Positions 25,885 through 35,125 of a stretch of DNA of 64,000 nt are shown here, in pieces. The stretch's first letter is position 1, and each line of letters starts with the position of its first letter. The notes under the pieces are model-generated. The model worked only from the letters and a program-made list of their open reading frames with translations, made no database searches and was not told the origin of the DNA. The DNA comes from Acetobacteraceae bacterium (GTDB taxonomy: Bacteria; Pseudomonadota; Alphaproteobacteria; Acetobacterales; Acetobacteraceae), in assembly GCA_004843165.1 (NCBI GenBank), contig CP039459.1, forward strand, positions 1,181,501 to 1,245,500, in the 5' to 3' direction. The position numbers and the translations under genes are program-made.

Positions 25885-26832
25885 ATGGTTGATCAGTCGG
25901 CTTCCCCATACGGACATCCAAGTAACGGATTTCAAAAAACATCCCTCCAACAAAATGCCGCTCCCGTGGCAGTGCCTAAACGCCGCCGGACTTTAGCATC
26001 CCTTGAAAAAATGCGTCGCTCTGGTGAGCATCTGCCAATGATTACGGCCTATGATTATCCGTCAGCCATTATGGCAAATCAGGCAGATATTCCCATGTTG
26101 TTGGTGGGGGATTCTTTAGGCATGGTGATTCAGGGGAATGACAGCACGATTCCCGTGACGATGGAGGAGATGATTTACCATACCAAAATGGTTGTGCGTG
26201 GCTGTGGACGTGCTTTTGTCATTGCCGATATGCCTTTTTTTTCTTACGCAACTTTAGAGGAGGGTATCAAAAATGCCGTCCGTCTGATTCAAGAAGGTGG
26301 CGCACAGGCGCTTAAAATTGAGGGAAGCCTTGAAATTCTTCCTTTGGTAAATGCGCTAACGGTTCGTGGGATTCCTGTGATGGCGCATATTGGCCTGCGT
26401 CCGCAATCCCAGTTGCAAATGGGGCTCCGAATTCAGGGAAAAAATATCGAAGGGACACAACGTCTCTTAGAAGAGGCAATGGCTTTTGAAGAGGCAGGTG
26501 CTTTTGGTTTATTGCTCGAATGCATTCCGACAGAAGTGGCAAAAATTATTACTAAATCGGTAGATATTATGACGATAGGGATTGGTGCTGGAAAATATTG
26601 TTCAGGCCAAGTACAGGTCTGGCATGATCTTCTCGGATTCTGTGCTGGAAAAATTCCACGTCATGCACGTCGTTTTGCAGATCTTGCACCGATTATAACA
26701 AAGGCATTGAGTGATTATGCTGCCGAAGTGAAAAGTGGGTTTTTCCCAACAGAAGCACAGAGTGTTGCCGCTTCTCCGGAGCTGATGGCAGCTTTAAAGC
26801 AAGAGATGTTAGCACAAGATGAAACAGCTTAA
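25885..26832 (+). CDS. panB: 3-methyl-2-oxobutanoate hydroxymethyltransferase (ketopantoate synthase)
   Basis: Transfers a hydroxymethyl group from methylene-THF to 2-ketoisovalerate, giving ketopantoate, the first step of pantothenate synthesis. 315 residues, with an extra ~25-residue N-terminal lead. Seen: MITAYDYPSAIMANQADIPM, LVGDSLGMVIQGNDSTIPVT (Mg and substrate binding), ALKIEGS and HIGLRPQS. AAGGAG nine to ten bases before ATG 25885. Same unit as the IlvC-like gene. Confidence 0.96.
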   Translation: MVDQSASPYGHPSNGFQKTSLQQNAAPVAVPKRRRTLASLEKMRRSGEHLPMITAYDYPSAIMANQADIPMLLVGDSLGMVIQGNDSTIPVTMEEMIYHTKMVVRGCGRAFVIADMPFFSYATLEEGIKNAVRLIQEGGAQALKIEGSLEILPLVNALTVRGIPVMAHIGLRPQSQLQMGLRIQGKNIEGTQRLLEEAMAFEEAGAFGLLLECIPTEVAKIITKSVDIMTIGIGAGKYCSGQVQVWHDLLGFCAGKIPRHARRFADLAPIITKALSDYAAEVKSGFFPTEAQSVAASPELMAALKQEMLAQDETA

Positions 26833-26851
26833 ATCGAGAGAGAGTTTATCA

Positions 26852-27157
26852 ATGTCAGAGACAAAAATATTTATTACAGCAACGATTACGGTTGAGCCGA
26901 AAATGTTTGCAAGTCTTGAGCCTGTTTTGAGGGATTGCGCCGATCTCTCCCAAAAAGAAGCGGCCTGCTTGCGTTATGAAGTCGGAGCAGATGTCCAAAA
27001 GGTCGGACGTTTTGTCCTCAGCGAAATTTGGGAAAATGAGGCAGGATTTAAAGCGCATCTTGCAACGGCGCATTTTAAAAAGCTTGGGGAGACTTTAAAG
27101 AAACTTTCCGGTGTACTGGATGTTATTCAGACAACACCTTTTTCAACTATGCCTTGA
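26852..27157 (+). CDS. ABM-domain protein (putative quinol monooxygenase family)
   Basis: 101 residues from ATG 26852 (after GAGAG); a longer frame to 26819 overlaps panB and is less likely. A single ferredoxin-like antibiotic-biosynthesis-monooxygenase fold: ITATITVEPKMFASLEPVLRDCADLSQKEAACLRYEV, then FVLSEIWENEAGFKAHLATAHF with the conserved His. YgiN-like proteins of this size act on quinols or have unknown function. Follows panB by 19 bp. Confidence 0.85.
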   Translation: MSETKIFITATITVEPKMFASLEPVLRDCADLSQKEAACLRYEVGADVQKVGRFVLSEIWENEAGFKAHLATAHFKKLGETLKKLSGVLDVIQTTPFSTMP

Positions 27158-27217
27158 GCTGAGAGTAGCTTAAAAAGAATATATTTTTAGTCAGCTTTTT
27201 AATAGAAGGCATAAGAG

Positions 27218-28168
27218 ATGGCAGATTATCGACTTGGGATTGATCTCGGCGGAACAAAAATTGAAATTGTCGCTATTGATCGTGAGGGGAAAGAAGTCCT
27301 TAAACAACGTGTTCCAACACCGCATGGGGAATATGAAAAAACCGTTCTTGCCGTTCGTGATATTGTGTTGGATGCAGAGGCGAAGTTAAATTGTATCCCT
27401 GGTAGCCGTGTTGCTGCAGGGCAGGCCAGCTCAACGCTTGGGATTGGCTGTCCGGGTTCAATCGTTCCGCAAACAGGTCTTTTGGATCATTGCAATGCGA
27501 CTTGGTTAAATGGCAAAGCTTTTGACAAGGATATTGAGCTTGCCTTAGGCCGTCCAATTCGTATGGAAAATGACGCAAATTGTTTTGCGCTTTCTGAAGC
27601 TGTTGATGGCGCAGGTATGGGAAAATCTGTTGTTTTTGGTACGATTTTTGGTACGGGGATGGGCGCTGGAATTGTTGCCAATGGCCGTTTACTTTCAGGT
27701 CTGCATCGTCTTGCAGGGGAGTGGGGGCATACGCCATTGCCGTGGGTAAAAGACACAGACCTGCCTTTGCGTCCTTGTTTCTGCGGTCAGATAGGCTGTC
27801 AGGAGCGTTATCTTTGCGGGGAGGCGTTGGCGACAGATTGGCTTGGTGAAGGGCACCATTCTGCAAAAGGTATTGCCGAGGCATTGGAAGCTGGTGATGC
27901 AAAAGCAGAAAAGGCGGTCGCCCTTTTTGTTGACCGTATGGCACGTGCTTGCGCCCGTGTGATTGATTTTCTTGATCCTGATGTCATTGTGCTTGGTGGC
28001 GGGGTGACAAATTTGCCTAATCTGTGTGAAAAAGTTAGCGGAAAGCTTGCAGAACATATTACAGGCGGTTTCCCTTGCGAGACTCCTATCGTTATGAATC
28101 AGCATGGTGATAGTTCTGGTGTCCGTGGAGCCGCATGGCTTTGGGATGTGCAAGAAACAGGCGCTTGA
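27218..28168 (+). CDS. ROK-family sugar kinase (fructokinase-like)
   Basis: 316 residues. Seen: LGIDLGGTKIEIVAID (ATP phosphate loop), ENDANCFALSEA with the catalytic Asp, GTGMGAGI, a zinc motif GH-(x)-C-x-CG-x-x-GC (EWGHTP, then CFCGQIGC), and VIVLGGGV. This pattern fits fructokinase/Mak or N-acetylglucosamine kinase; sequence alone does not separate them. Followed by its own terminator. Confidence 0.88.
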   Translation: MADYRLGIDLGGTKIEIVAIDREGKEVLKQRVPTPHGEYEKTVLAVRDIVLDAEAKLNCIPGSRVAAGQASSTLGIGCPGSIVPQTGLLDHCNATWLNGKAFDKDIELALGRPIRMENDANCFALSEAVDGAGMGKSVVFGTIFGTGMGAGIVANGRLLSGLHRLAGEWGHTPLPWVKDTDLPLRPCFCGQIGCQERYLCGEALATDWLGEGHHSAKGIAEALEAGDAKAEKAVALFVDRMARACARVIDFLDPDVIVLGGGVTNLPNLCEKVSGKLAEHITGGFPCETPIVMNQHGDSSGVRGAAWLWDVQETGA

Positions 28169-28224
28169 GATAAGCCATAAGCCTGTGGGATACTTATTTT
28201 AAGAAAATTTGAAATATTTCCTGA

Positions 28225-28252
28225 AAATCCTCGCCAAAGGCGGGGATTTTTT
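28225..28252 (+). terminator. Terminator after the ROK kinase
   Basis: Stem AAATCCTCGCC / GGCGGGGATTT (11 pairs, one G-T) with a 3-base loop and a T-run. It separates the kinase from the HNH gene 20 bp later. Confidence 0.9.
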
Positions 28253-28271
28253 GATTTGTTGAAAGCAATTT

Positions 28272-28967
28272 ATGTCTGCATTAGCGTTTAAGAAATTAAC
28301 ACAGGCAGAAGCCGTTCTCTGGGTTTTGGAAAGCACGGGTTTGGCGCTTACAAGACATGAAATTTTAGCAATTTTGACAGATAAAGATTTATGTGAATTT
28401 GGCGGTAATACACCTAGCCAGACAGTTTCTCGTATTCTTTCAACAACAGTTAAAAATGCGCCTACCCGTTTAAGGCGTGTGGATAAGGCACGTTATTTAG
28501 CCCTTAAACCACAAACAGATCCTTTCCTCTTTAATGCAGAGGATCAGAATATACAGCTTCTTTTAGATAATGATTTTTTACCTAAAACGGAAAAAGAGCG
28601 TTTGGTAAAGGTTCGTTTAGGGCAGTATTTATTTCGGAAAAAACTAGATGAATTTTGGCATGGAAGCTGTGCATTGACAGGATTTAAACAGCGCCAAGCG
28701 CTTAGAGCCTCTCATATTATTCCGTGGCGTGAAAAAGCCTCTTATCGCCTAGATCCAGATAATGGACTTTTACTACGGGCCGATATTGATGCGCTTTTTG
28801 ATTCATATTTGATTTCTTTTACCTCTGCTGGTGAATTGCTTTTAGCGCGGCAATTAGAGAGGGAAGATCGTAAAATGTTGCCAAGAGAAGGAACGCTTTT
28901 ACGTCATCGCCTAAATGAAAAACAAAAAATTTATTTAGAAGAGCATTGTTACCATTTTTTACGATAA
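28272..28967 (+). CDS. Winged-helix (HARE-like) - HNH endonuclease
   Basis: 231 residues. The N-terminal ~75 residues read as a HARE-type winged helix (AEAVLWVLESTGLALTRHEILAIL...TPSQTVSRILS), a module found on chromatin and restriction proteins. The C-terminal half is an HNH_2-type nuclease: CALTGFKQRQALRASHIIPW, then LDPDNGLLLRADIDALFD (His and Asn/Asp metal-binding residues). No signal peptide: cytoplasmic DNA cleavage. No methyltransferase or other restriction subunit adjoins it, so a modification-dependent or stand-alone defence nuclease is possible. It sits between two terminators as a single-gene unit. Confidence 0.8.
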   Translation: MSALAFKKLTQAEAVLWVLESTGLALTRHEILAILTDKDLCEFGGNTPSQTVSRILSTTVKNAPTRLRRVDKARYLALKPQTDPFLFNAEDQNIQLLLDNDFLPKTEKERLVKVRLGQYLFRKKLDEFWHGSCALTGFKQRQALRASHIIPWREKASYRLDPDNGLLLRADIDALFDSYLISFTSAGELLLARQLEREDRKMLPREGTLLRHRLNEKQKIYLEEHCYHFLR

Positions 28968-29003
28968 TTTTGTCTTTTTATCGGGATTTTATAGAGAAAT
29001 ATA

Positions 29004-29033
29004 AAAACCCCCACTAAAAAGTAGGGGGTTTGC
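29004..29033. terminator. Terminator between convergent HNH gene and serA
   Basis: AAACCCCC-ACT / AGT-A-GGGGGTTT with a short A-rich loop and one bulge, flanked by A- and T-runs. Can serve both the HNH gene (+) and serA (-). Confidence 0.8.
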
Positions 29034-29043
29034 TTTAGGTGAT

Positions 29044-30639
29044 TTACTCAATATTGAAACTTAAAGACCTTGCCTCGTGGACACTTGGATTTTTTAAGAT
29101 TTTCTTGAGGATTTTTGAGTCAATTTTTGCATCGACAGAAATCAGCGCAATCGCTTTGCCTTCTTCTTTTTTCCGTCCAAGTTGGAAGCTTGCAATATTG
29201 ATTTCAGCTTCCCCTAATGTTGCTCCGACAGAGCCGATAATGCCAGGAATATCCTTATTGGCAAGATAGACCATGTAAGGGTTTACTTCCGTATCCATAT
29301 TGATTCCCTGAATTTGAATCAGGCGAGGTTTGAGGTCAGAGAAAACCGTTCCGGCAACCGATAAAGTGCCTGTTTCGGTCTTAACGGTGAGCTTAATAAA
29401 CCCGTCATAAACACCGCTTTTATCCCGTGTAACTTCGGAAAGAAGAATGCCTTTTTCCTTAATTAAGGTTGGGGCAGACACCATATTTATATCGGTTGCA
29501 TGGGCGCGTAAAAATCCTGCAAGCAAAGCACTGGTTAAGGCTTTTGTATTCATTCCAGCAGGGGCGCCGTCATAGAGAATTTCTATTTCTTTGGCCGCAC
29601 TTTCCTGCATTTGACCGATAAAGGAGCCGAGAACATCTGCCAAACGGATCAGCGGTTTGAGGCGTGGTGCTTCGTCAGCAGTAATGGCAGGCATATTCAG
29701 GGCATTTGTGACAGCACCACGGATGAGATAATCCGAAATCTGCTCCGCCACTTGAAGGGCAACATTTTCTTGCGCCTCATTGGTGGAGGCACCAAGATGC
29801 GGAGTGCAAACAACATTCGGTAAACCGAAAAGTGGACTTTCTTTGGCAGGTTCCGTTTCGAACACGTCAAAGGCAGCTCCGGCGACATGAGCTGATTTGA
29901 GCGCTTCTGCGAGGGCTACCTCATCAACCAATCCGCCTCTGGCGCAATTGATAAGACGAACCCCTTTTTTTGTTTTGGCAATATTTGCTTTGTTAAGAAT
30001 ATTTTTTGTTTTTTCTGTTTTTGGCACATGAAGCGTAATGAAATCAGCCTTTGCCAAAAGCGTCTCCAGATCCACTTTGGTGACACCAATTTCTTTGGCA
30101 CGTTCCGCAGAGAGGAAGGGGTCATACGCTAAAACATGCATTTTGAGTCCCAAAGCCCGTGCACAAACGATGGAGCCAATATTACCTGCCCCAATCACAC
30201 CAAGGGTTTTCCCGGTGATCTCAACGCCCATAAAACGGGATTTTTCCCATTTTCCAGCATGGGTGGAGGTGTTGGCTTCTGGGATTTGACGAGCCACAGC
30301 AAACATGAGTGCAATGGCATGTTCCGCCGTTGTGATCGCATTGCCAAAAGGTGTATTCATCACAATAATACCCTTTTTAGACGCTGCTGGAATATCGACA
30401 TTATCCACACCGATTCCGGCACGTCCAATCACTTTTAGTTTTTTAGCCTTTTCTAAAAGTTTGGCTGTTACCTTTGTGGCGGAGCGGATGGCAAGCCCAT
30501 CATATTGGCCAATGATTTCAGCCAGTTTTTCTTTGTCTTTTCCGAGATCAGGCTGAAAATCAACCTCGATGCCACGATCACGGAAAATTTGGATAGCGGT
30601 TTCCGAAAGTTTGTCGGAAACGAGAACACGAGGTGCCAT
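29044..30639 (-). CDS. serA: D-3-phosphoglycerate dehydrogenase
   Basis: First committed step of serine synthesis. 531 residues from ATG 30639 (AAAGG upstream; typical start MAPRVLVSDKLSE); an in-frame ATG at 30657 adds six codons. Seen: catalytic domain, Rossmann motif GAGNIGSIV (about 150), catalytic RGGLVDE and CTPHLGAST (His), an intervening domain, and a C-terminal ACT domain (NKDIPGIIGSVGATLGEAEINIASFQLGR is the serine-sensing type). Follows serC by 45 bp in one operon. Confidence 0.97.
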   Translation of the reverse strand: MAPRVLVSDKLSETAIQIFRDRGIEVDFQPDLGKDKEKLAEIIGQYDGLAIRSATKVTAKLLEKAKKLKVIGRAGIGVDNVDIPAASKKGIIVMNTPFGNAITTAEHAIALMFAVARQIPEANTSTHAGKWEKSRFMGVEITGKTLGVIGAGNIGSIVCARALGLKMHVLAYDPFLSAERAKEIGVTKVDLETLLAKADFITLHVPKTEKTKNILNKANIAKTKKGVRLINCARGGLVDEVALAEALKSAHVAGAAFDVFETEPAKESPLFGLPNVVCTPHLGASTNEAQENVALQVAEQISDYLIRGAVTNALNMPAITADEAPRLKPLIRLADVLGSFIGQMQESAAKEIEILYDGAPAGMNTKALTSALLAGFLRAHATDINMVSAPTLIKEKGILLSEVTRDKSGVYDGFIKLTVKTETGTLSVAGTVFSDLKPRLIQIQGINMDTEVNPYMVYLANKDIPGIIGSVGATLGEAEINIASFQLGRKKEEGKAIALISVDAKIDSKILKKILKNPSVHEARSLSFNIE

Positions 30640-30684
30640 AAAAAGGAAACCTTTCATGTAAAAGAAGGAAGAATATTTTTAAAT

Positions 30685-31854
30685 TTAGGCGGAAAGGGCT
30701 GCTTTTTGCGTTTCGTATGCCCAAGAGAGCCAAGGCATTAATGCTTTAAGGTCAGAAGTTTCAATCGTTGCACCCGTCCAAATTCGAAGTCCCGCAGGTG
30801 CATCCCGATAGGCACCAATGTCAAAAGCAATTTTTTCCTTTTCGAGAAGGGCTGCAATGCGCTTGGCAAAATCTGCCTGTTCTTTTGGCGTAAGCTTGGT
30901 GATCTCAGGATCAACAATTTTCAGGCAAACGGAAGTATTGGATTGGGTTTTGGGATCAATAGCTAAATTGGCAATCCAGTCATTTTCAGCAACAAAATGA
31001 TGAATGATTTCAGCATTTTTATTCGCCCGCTGGATAAGCGCCTCTAAACCACCAAGTTTTTTACCCCATTTAAGGGCATCAAGATAATCTTCGACACAGA
31101 GCATAGAAGGCGTGTTAATAGTTGCGCCTTCAAAAAGCCCTTCAATCAATTTTCCGCCTTTGGTCATGCGAAAAATCTTTGGAAGCGGCCAAGCCGGTAC
31201 ATAGCTTTCCAGTCGTTCCACCGCACGGGGAGAAAGGACGAGCATACCATGAGCCCCCTCGCCACCGAGGACTTTTTGCCAAGAGAAAGTTGTGACATCA
31301 AGTTTTGTAAAATCAAGATCCACAGCAAAAGCCGCAGAGGTTGCATCACAAATGGTCAGGCCTTTTCGATCTGTTGGAATGAAATCCGCATTTGGTAAAC
31401 GTACACCCGATGTCGTGCCATTCCATGTAAAGACGACATCCCGGTTAAAATTGAGTTCGGTGAGATCTGGAAGATGGCCATAATCTGCCTCGAAACGGCG
31501 TACATCAGAAAGCTTTAACTGTTTGACAACATCTGTAACCCAGCCAGCACCAAAGCTTTCCCAAGCTAAAATATCTACCCCACGTTCGCCTAAGAGCGAC
31601 CAAAGGGACATTTCCACCGCACCTGTATCAGAGGCAGGCACAATGGCAACCCGATAATCTTGGGGAATTTTGAGAATTTCTTTTGTGAGGTCAATCGCTT
31701 CTTTAAGCTTTGCCTTGCCAATTTTGGCACGATGAGAGCGGCCAAAAGGGGTGTCTTTAAGGGCTTCAAGAGACCAGTTAGGGCGCTTTGCGCAGGGACC
31801 AGACGAGTAGCATGGGTTGCCAGGACGCAATTCGGGCATCGTAATCTTTTTCAT
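30685..31854 (-). CDS. serC: Phosphoserine aminotransferase
   Basis: Converts 3-phosphohydroxypyruvate to phosphoserine with PLP. 389 residues, the long alphaproteobacterial type ([15 protein letters not shown] start). Seen: [35 protein letters not shown] and [13 protein letters not shown] with the PLP lysine. First gene of serC-serA; preceded by a leader RNA with a stem next to the ribosome-binding site. Confidence 0.96.
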   Translation of the reverse strand: MKKITMPELRPGNPCYSSGPCAKRPNWSLEALKDTPFGRSHRAKIGKAKLKEAIDLTKEILKIPQDYRVAIVPASDTGAVEMSLWSLLGERGVDILAWESFGAGWVTDVVKQLKLSDVRRFEADYGHLPDLTELNFNRDVVFTWNGTTSGVRLPNADFIPTDRKGLTICDATSAAFAVDLDFTKLDVTTFSWQKVLGGEGAHGMLVLSPRAVERLESYVPAWPLPKIFRMTKGGKLIEGLFEGATINTPSMLCVEDYLDALKWGKKLGGLEALIQRANKNAEIIHHFVAENDWIANLAIDPKTQSNTSVCLKIVDPEITKLTPKEQADFAKRIAALLEKEKIAFDIGAYRDAPAGLRIWTGATIETSDLKALMPWLSWAYETQKAALSA

Positions 31855-31857
31855 TTT

Positions 31858-31905
31858 TACCTATCCTTACAGATATGCGCTCTACGTTAGGGTAGAGTGT
31901 CCTGC
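31858..31905 (-). ncRNA. serC-type cis-regulatory leader RNA
   Basis: Directly upstream of serC on its strand. Stem 1: CTCTAC - CCTAAC - GTAGAG (31880-31897, in minus orientation). A second small stem TATC/GATA (31862-31875) encloses AAGGATA, the likely ribosome-binding site. The 5' side continues with a purine-rich run. This matches my memory of the alphaproteobacterial serC motif (stem with CCTAAC loop next to the RBS), which is expected to control serC-serA translation. Not checked against the covariance model. Confidence 0.65.
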
Positions 31906-31918
31906 CCCCTTTATCCGC

Positions 31919-31968
31919 CTTTTTTGAAAAAAGGGTCAAGGATATTTTTTAATTTTTTGAAAAAAGGA
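31919..31968. terminator. Two TTTTTTGAAAAAAGG hairpin-like repeats after the second tonB
   Basis: Two near-copies of CTTTTTTGAAAAAAG lie between the 3' end of the TonB-like gene (31970) and the serC leader. Each is a palindrome of T/A runs; one could act as a weak terminator for the minus-strand tonB gene, though a T-run alone gives little stem stability. Confidence 0.4.
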
Positions 31969-31969
31969 A

Positions 31970-33145
31970 TTAGTGGCGGATCAAAAGATAATTGACTTGA
32001 ACATCAATATCGAAATGATCGCCTTTCATATCTTCGGGGACATCGGGGAGTTTCTGCCCTTGGAAAATACTTACGGTCGCAACATCCAAAGAGGCAACGC
32101 CAGAGGGGCCTTTAACAAAAACTTGCTGAACATGCCCTTTACGATCCAGACGGACATGTACAGAGGTAGCCCCTTCAAGTTCTTGGCGGACGGCATCGTC
32201 AGGATAGAAAATATGGTTACGAATCCACGCATCCAGCTCGGCGCCGTAATCAGAACTGACACCTTTGATCGTACTGCTGCTGGAATAAGGGGCATTGATT
32301 TTACCATTGACACTCAGCGGGCCCATGACGCCCATATCAATCGCCCCTTTATTGCCGCCTTTTTGGCCTTTTTTATGGCGCATATCGTTAGGATCACCGT
32401 CAAAGCTGATGTCGGTTAAATGGGCAAAGGGGTTATTGGCGCTTTTGGAGGTGCTGATTTTAGAGGCATTTGCATTGGCTTGCGCCTCTGTCTTCGTTGG
32501 ACTTGGTTTTTTTGCCTCAGGTTTTTCTTTTGGATTCTGTGCGGCAATTTCGCCGGTCTCTGAAAGATTTTCAGGGGGAACAGGTGGGGCAACAGGCGTT
32601 TTGGCAGGTGTTGGATTGGGCTGAGGTGCCGCTGTCGGTGGCGGTGGCGTACTGCCACCACCTTGTTCTTTTACACGCTCCCCTTTAACAGAATTCATCG
32701 CAGGTGGTGCAAAAATCATTTCCATTTGCGGCGCATCCGCTTGCTGATCTCCCCCCATCGACTTATGCGCAAAATTGACGAAAAGAAGAGCAAAAATAGC
32801 GCTATGTGTGAAGAGGGAGGCCGCAACACCACCAAGAATCCCTGTATCCACCCAAATATTTTTGGGAGTGAGGCGGTTGCGAACAGCGGGCGGAAAGCTG
32901 TAGCGGGTATTTTTTGGAGTGGCAGAATTTTGCTCTAAAGCCGAAGCAACGATGCCATCAGGTCGAAAAGAGGCATGAATTTTAGATGAAAAATTTGCAG
33001 GGTAGCGTGGTAAATGCGAAATTTCTTCGGAAATATTCTTTAAAAATTTTGCAGAATGTGGAGAAAGACGAGAATGACTTTGAGCTGGAATCGCTCGGAA
33101 ATTTTTCTCGGTTTGAAAATTCTCTTCCCCATAATTTGGGCGCAA
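31970..33145 (-). CDS. Second TonB/TolA-like energy transducer
   Basis: Up to 391 residues. Seen: ~100 hydrophilic N-terminal residues, one TM helix (about 104-125, ASLFTHSAIFALLFVNFAH), a Pro/Thr/Lys spacer with PPPPTAAPQPNPTP, and a C-terminal TonB-like domain (GAELDAWIRNHIFYPDDAVRQELEGATSVHVRLDRKG). The start is unclear: TTG 33145 has GGAGG only three bases away, and the frame stays open upstream without an ATG. Transcribed toward serC. A separate transducer beside the main tonB-exb cluster may serve a subset of receptors, or Tol-like functions. Confidence 0.8.
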   Translation of the reverse strand: MRPNYGEENFQTEKNFRAIPAQSHSRLSPHSAKFLKNISEEISHLPRYPANFSSKIHASFRPDGIVASALEQNSATPKNTRYSFPPAVRNRLTPKNIWVDTGILGGVAASLFTHSAIFALLFVNFAHKSMGGDQQADAPQMEMIFAPPAMNSVKGERVKEQGGGSTPPPPTAAPQPNPTPAKTPVAPPVPPENLSETGEIAAQNPKEKPEAKKPSPTKTEAQANANASKISTSKSANNPFAHLTDISFDGDPNDMRHKKGQKGGNKGAIDMGVMGPLSVNGKINAPYSSSSTIKGVSSDYGAELDAWIRNHIFYPDDAVRQELEGATSVHVRLDRKGHVQQVFVKGPSGVASLDVATVSIFQGQKLPDVPEDMKGDHFDIDVQVNYLLIRH

Positions 33146-33376
33146 AGCCTCCCTTCGGCCTAAAGGGCGGAGTTTGCCTTTAGGCGTTGCATCTTCAGAA
33201 CTACTGAAGCGAACATGTCGCGCATCACTGGCGCTTGAAGAGGAAGGATGAAAAAGAGATATGGGAAAACTTTGGGGTTAAATCAAAGAAAATTAAGCTT
33301 AGGAATAGGAAACTAGCAGAAAAAATCTGTTAAAAGAAAGGATAGCTCAAAAAAATAGCAGGGACACAATCTTCTT

Positions 33377-34054
33377 TTGCAAAAAAGTCACGAAATTTTA
33401 TGGAAACAGGCGGAGGAAACTCTTCGGAAAGAACCTGCGTTTAAGTTTTGGCTGGAACAGGTGAAACTCCCTCACTGGCCTTTTCAAAATTATATGTCAG
33501 AACAGGCGAGTGCAGAGGAATCTCTTGTGATTTATTTTGCGCTTATGCGTGCCGTTGTTTCTCAGCAACTTTCAACAGGAAGCGCAAAAGCTATTTTGCA
33601 AAAATTGCAAAAGATTGAAAATAATCATCTACCCTTGCCGCATCACTTTTTAACCATAAGGGATGAAACGCTAAAAGCGTGCGGGCTAAGCCGGCAAAAA
33701 ATTCGTTATTTAAGAGCGATTGCAGAAGAGGCGGAACAAAAGAAACTCCCAACGTCGCAAGAGGCATTGGCAATGGATTCCGAAGGTTTGTGTCAAAGAC
33801 TTACAGATATTCCAGGTATTGGGGATTGGAGCGCCGATATGGTGATGATTTTTGCCCTCAATCATCCTGATATTTTTGCCGTTGGAGATTATGGCGTTCG
33901 GGAAGGGTATCGTCTAATCTATCAGCTTGAAAAACAGCCCTCTCCAAAGGCGCTGGCCAAAGCAGGAGAGAGATTTTCACCTTACCGTTCTCTGCTGACA
34001 GGATATTGCTGGAGCGTGAAGGAATTTATTCAAAAACGCCGTGATTTGACGTAA
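33377..34054 (+). CDS. DNA-3-methyladenine glycosylase, AlkA/Mag type
   Basis: Excises alkylated bases. 225 residues. Seen: QQLSTGSAKAIL and a helix-hairpin-helix LTDIPGIGDWSADMVMIFAL (about 147-166) followed by AVGDYGVREG containing the catalytic Asp. Lacks the AlkA N-terminal extra domain, as in the shorter Mag1-like group. Start is TTG 33377 with AGCAGGGA upstream; no better ATG exists before the domain. Confidence 0.88.
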   Translation: MQKSHEILWKQAEETLRKEPAFKFWLEQVKLPHWPFQNYMSEQASAEESLVIYFALMRAVVSQQLSTGSAKAILQKLQKIENNHLPLPHHFLTIRDETLKACGLSRQKIRYLRAIAEEAEQKKLPTSQEALAMDSEGLCQRLTDIPGIGDWSADMVMIFALNHPDIFAVGDYGVREGYRLIYQLEKQPSPKALAKAGERFSPYRSLLTGYCWSVKEFIQKRRDLT

Positions 34055-34172
34055 TTTTGATACAGGTTCATAATTAAGGGTCTCTTTCTCTTTATGAAAG
34101 AGCGATAAGGGGCTTATTCATCGTAAGACCATTTTTATAAATTCTATTAAGCAACTAAAAAGAAAGCGCTGC

Positions 34173-34391
34173 ATGCCTAAAGAAGATCTGATTGAATTCA
34201 GTGGAACGGTTCAAGAATTATTGCCTAACGCAATGTTTCGGGTTTTGTTGGACAATGAACATACTATTCTTGCCCATACGAGCGGAAAAATGAGAAAAAA
34301 CCGTATTCGTGTTCTTGCGGGAGATCGGGTGAATGTCGAAATGACCCCTTATGATCTCACAAAAGGCCGGATTACCTTCCGCTTTAAATAA
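34173..34391 (+). CDS. infA: Translation initiation factor IF-1
   Basis: 72 residues, exact family length: S1/OB-fold with [24 protein letters not shown] and [21 protein letters not shown]. First gene of infA-maf-rng-like-yacG. Confidence 0.98.
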   Translation: MPKEDLIEFSGTVQELLPNAMFRVLLDNEHTILAHTSGKMRKNRIRVLAGDRVNVEMTPYDLTKGRITFRFK

Positions 34392-34398
34392 GAAATAT

Positions 34399-35058
34399 AT
34401 GTCTCATTTATCAGGGGATGCCGTTTTGCCTTCTCCCCGCTTTGTTTTGGCCTCAGCTTCGCCTCGCCGGCAGGAGCTGCTGTCCTCTATTAATCTGATT
34501 CCGGATGAAATCTGCCCAGCAAAGATTGAGGAAATCCCCCGTAATCGGGAGACCCCACGCTTGTTTGCAGAGCGCATGGCAGAGGAAAAGGCGGCTTATG
34601 TTGCTCAGAGAATGCAGGAATCAGCACTGATTTTGGGGGCAGATTCGGTTGTTGCTGTGGGCAGACGTATCCTTGGAAAGCCTAAAGATGCGGTAGAAGC
34701 ACGGAAATTTTTTACCTTGCTTTCCGGCCGAAAACATCGGGTTTATACTGCTATCTGCCTTCTTCCAACGGTACATTATCCTCAAGGAACAAAAGCTGTT
34801 CGTGTGGTGGAAACAAGTGTGACCTTTGCACGCCTTTCCAAAGATCAGATGGATGCTTTGATTCAAGGCGGAGAATGGCAAGATAAGGCTGGCGGTTATG
34901 CCCTTCAGGGGCAGGCAGCCGCTTATATCCGTTCGATTTCCGGTAGCTCCTCGGCCGTGATTGGCTTGCCTTTGTTCGAAACAGCGCAGCTTTTTCGGGG
35001 GCAGGCTGGTCTTCGAGGGAAAAAGAGAGCTTCCGGTGATACTTATTGGCCGATTTGA
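34399..35058 (+). CDS. maf: Maf-family nucleotide pyrophosphatase
   Basis: Hydrolyses non-canonical or modified nucleoside triphosphates. 219 residues from ATG 34399 (eight bases after infA); a frame from 34351 overlaps infA and is not used. Seen: VLASASPRRQELL near the start, ILGADSVVAVGRRILGKPKD near 78-97, and GRKHRVYTAIC. Known gene order in alphaproteobacteria. Confidence 0.95.
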   Translation: MSHLSGDAVLPSPRFVLASASPRRQELLSSINLIPDEICPAKIEEIPRNRETPRLFAERMAEEKAAYVAQRMQESALILGADSVVAVGRRILGKPKDAVEARKFFTLLSGRKHRVYTAICLLPTVHYPQGTKAVRVVETSVTFARLSKDQMDALIQGGEWQDKAGGYALQGQAAAYIRSISGSSSAVIGLPLFETAQLFRGQAGLRGKKRASGDTYWPI

Positions 35059-35125
35059 GTGTGTAAGAGCTGTATAGAACAGCTCTTTTCCCATTTCATC
35101 CCACGGTTAAAAAGAGAGGAATGAG

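Noticed and set aside
27300-27944. 214-codon minus-strand ORF inside the ROK kinase gene
   Set aside because: It is antisense to a gene with clear kinase motifs; His/Gln/Pro-rich composition is typical of a shadow frame.
31973-32624. Plus-strand ORFs antisense to the second TonB gene
   Set aside because: The minus strand carries a recognisable TM, Pro-rich spacer and TonB domain; the plus frames have no site or motif.
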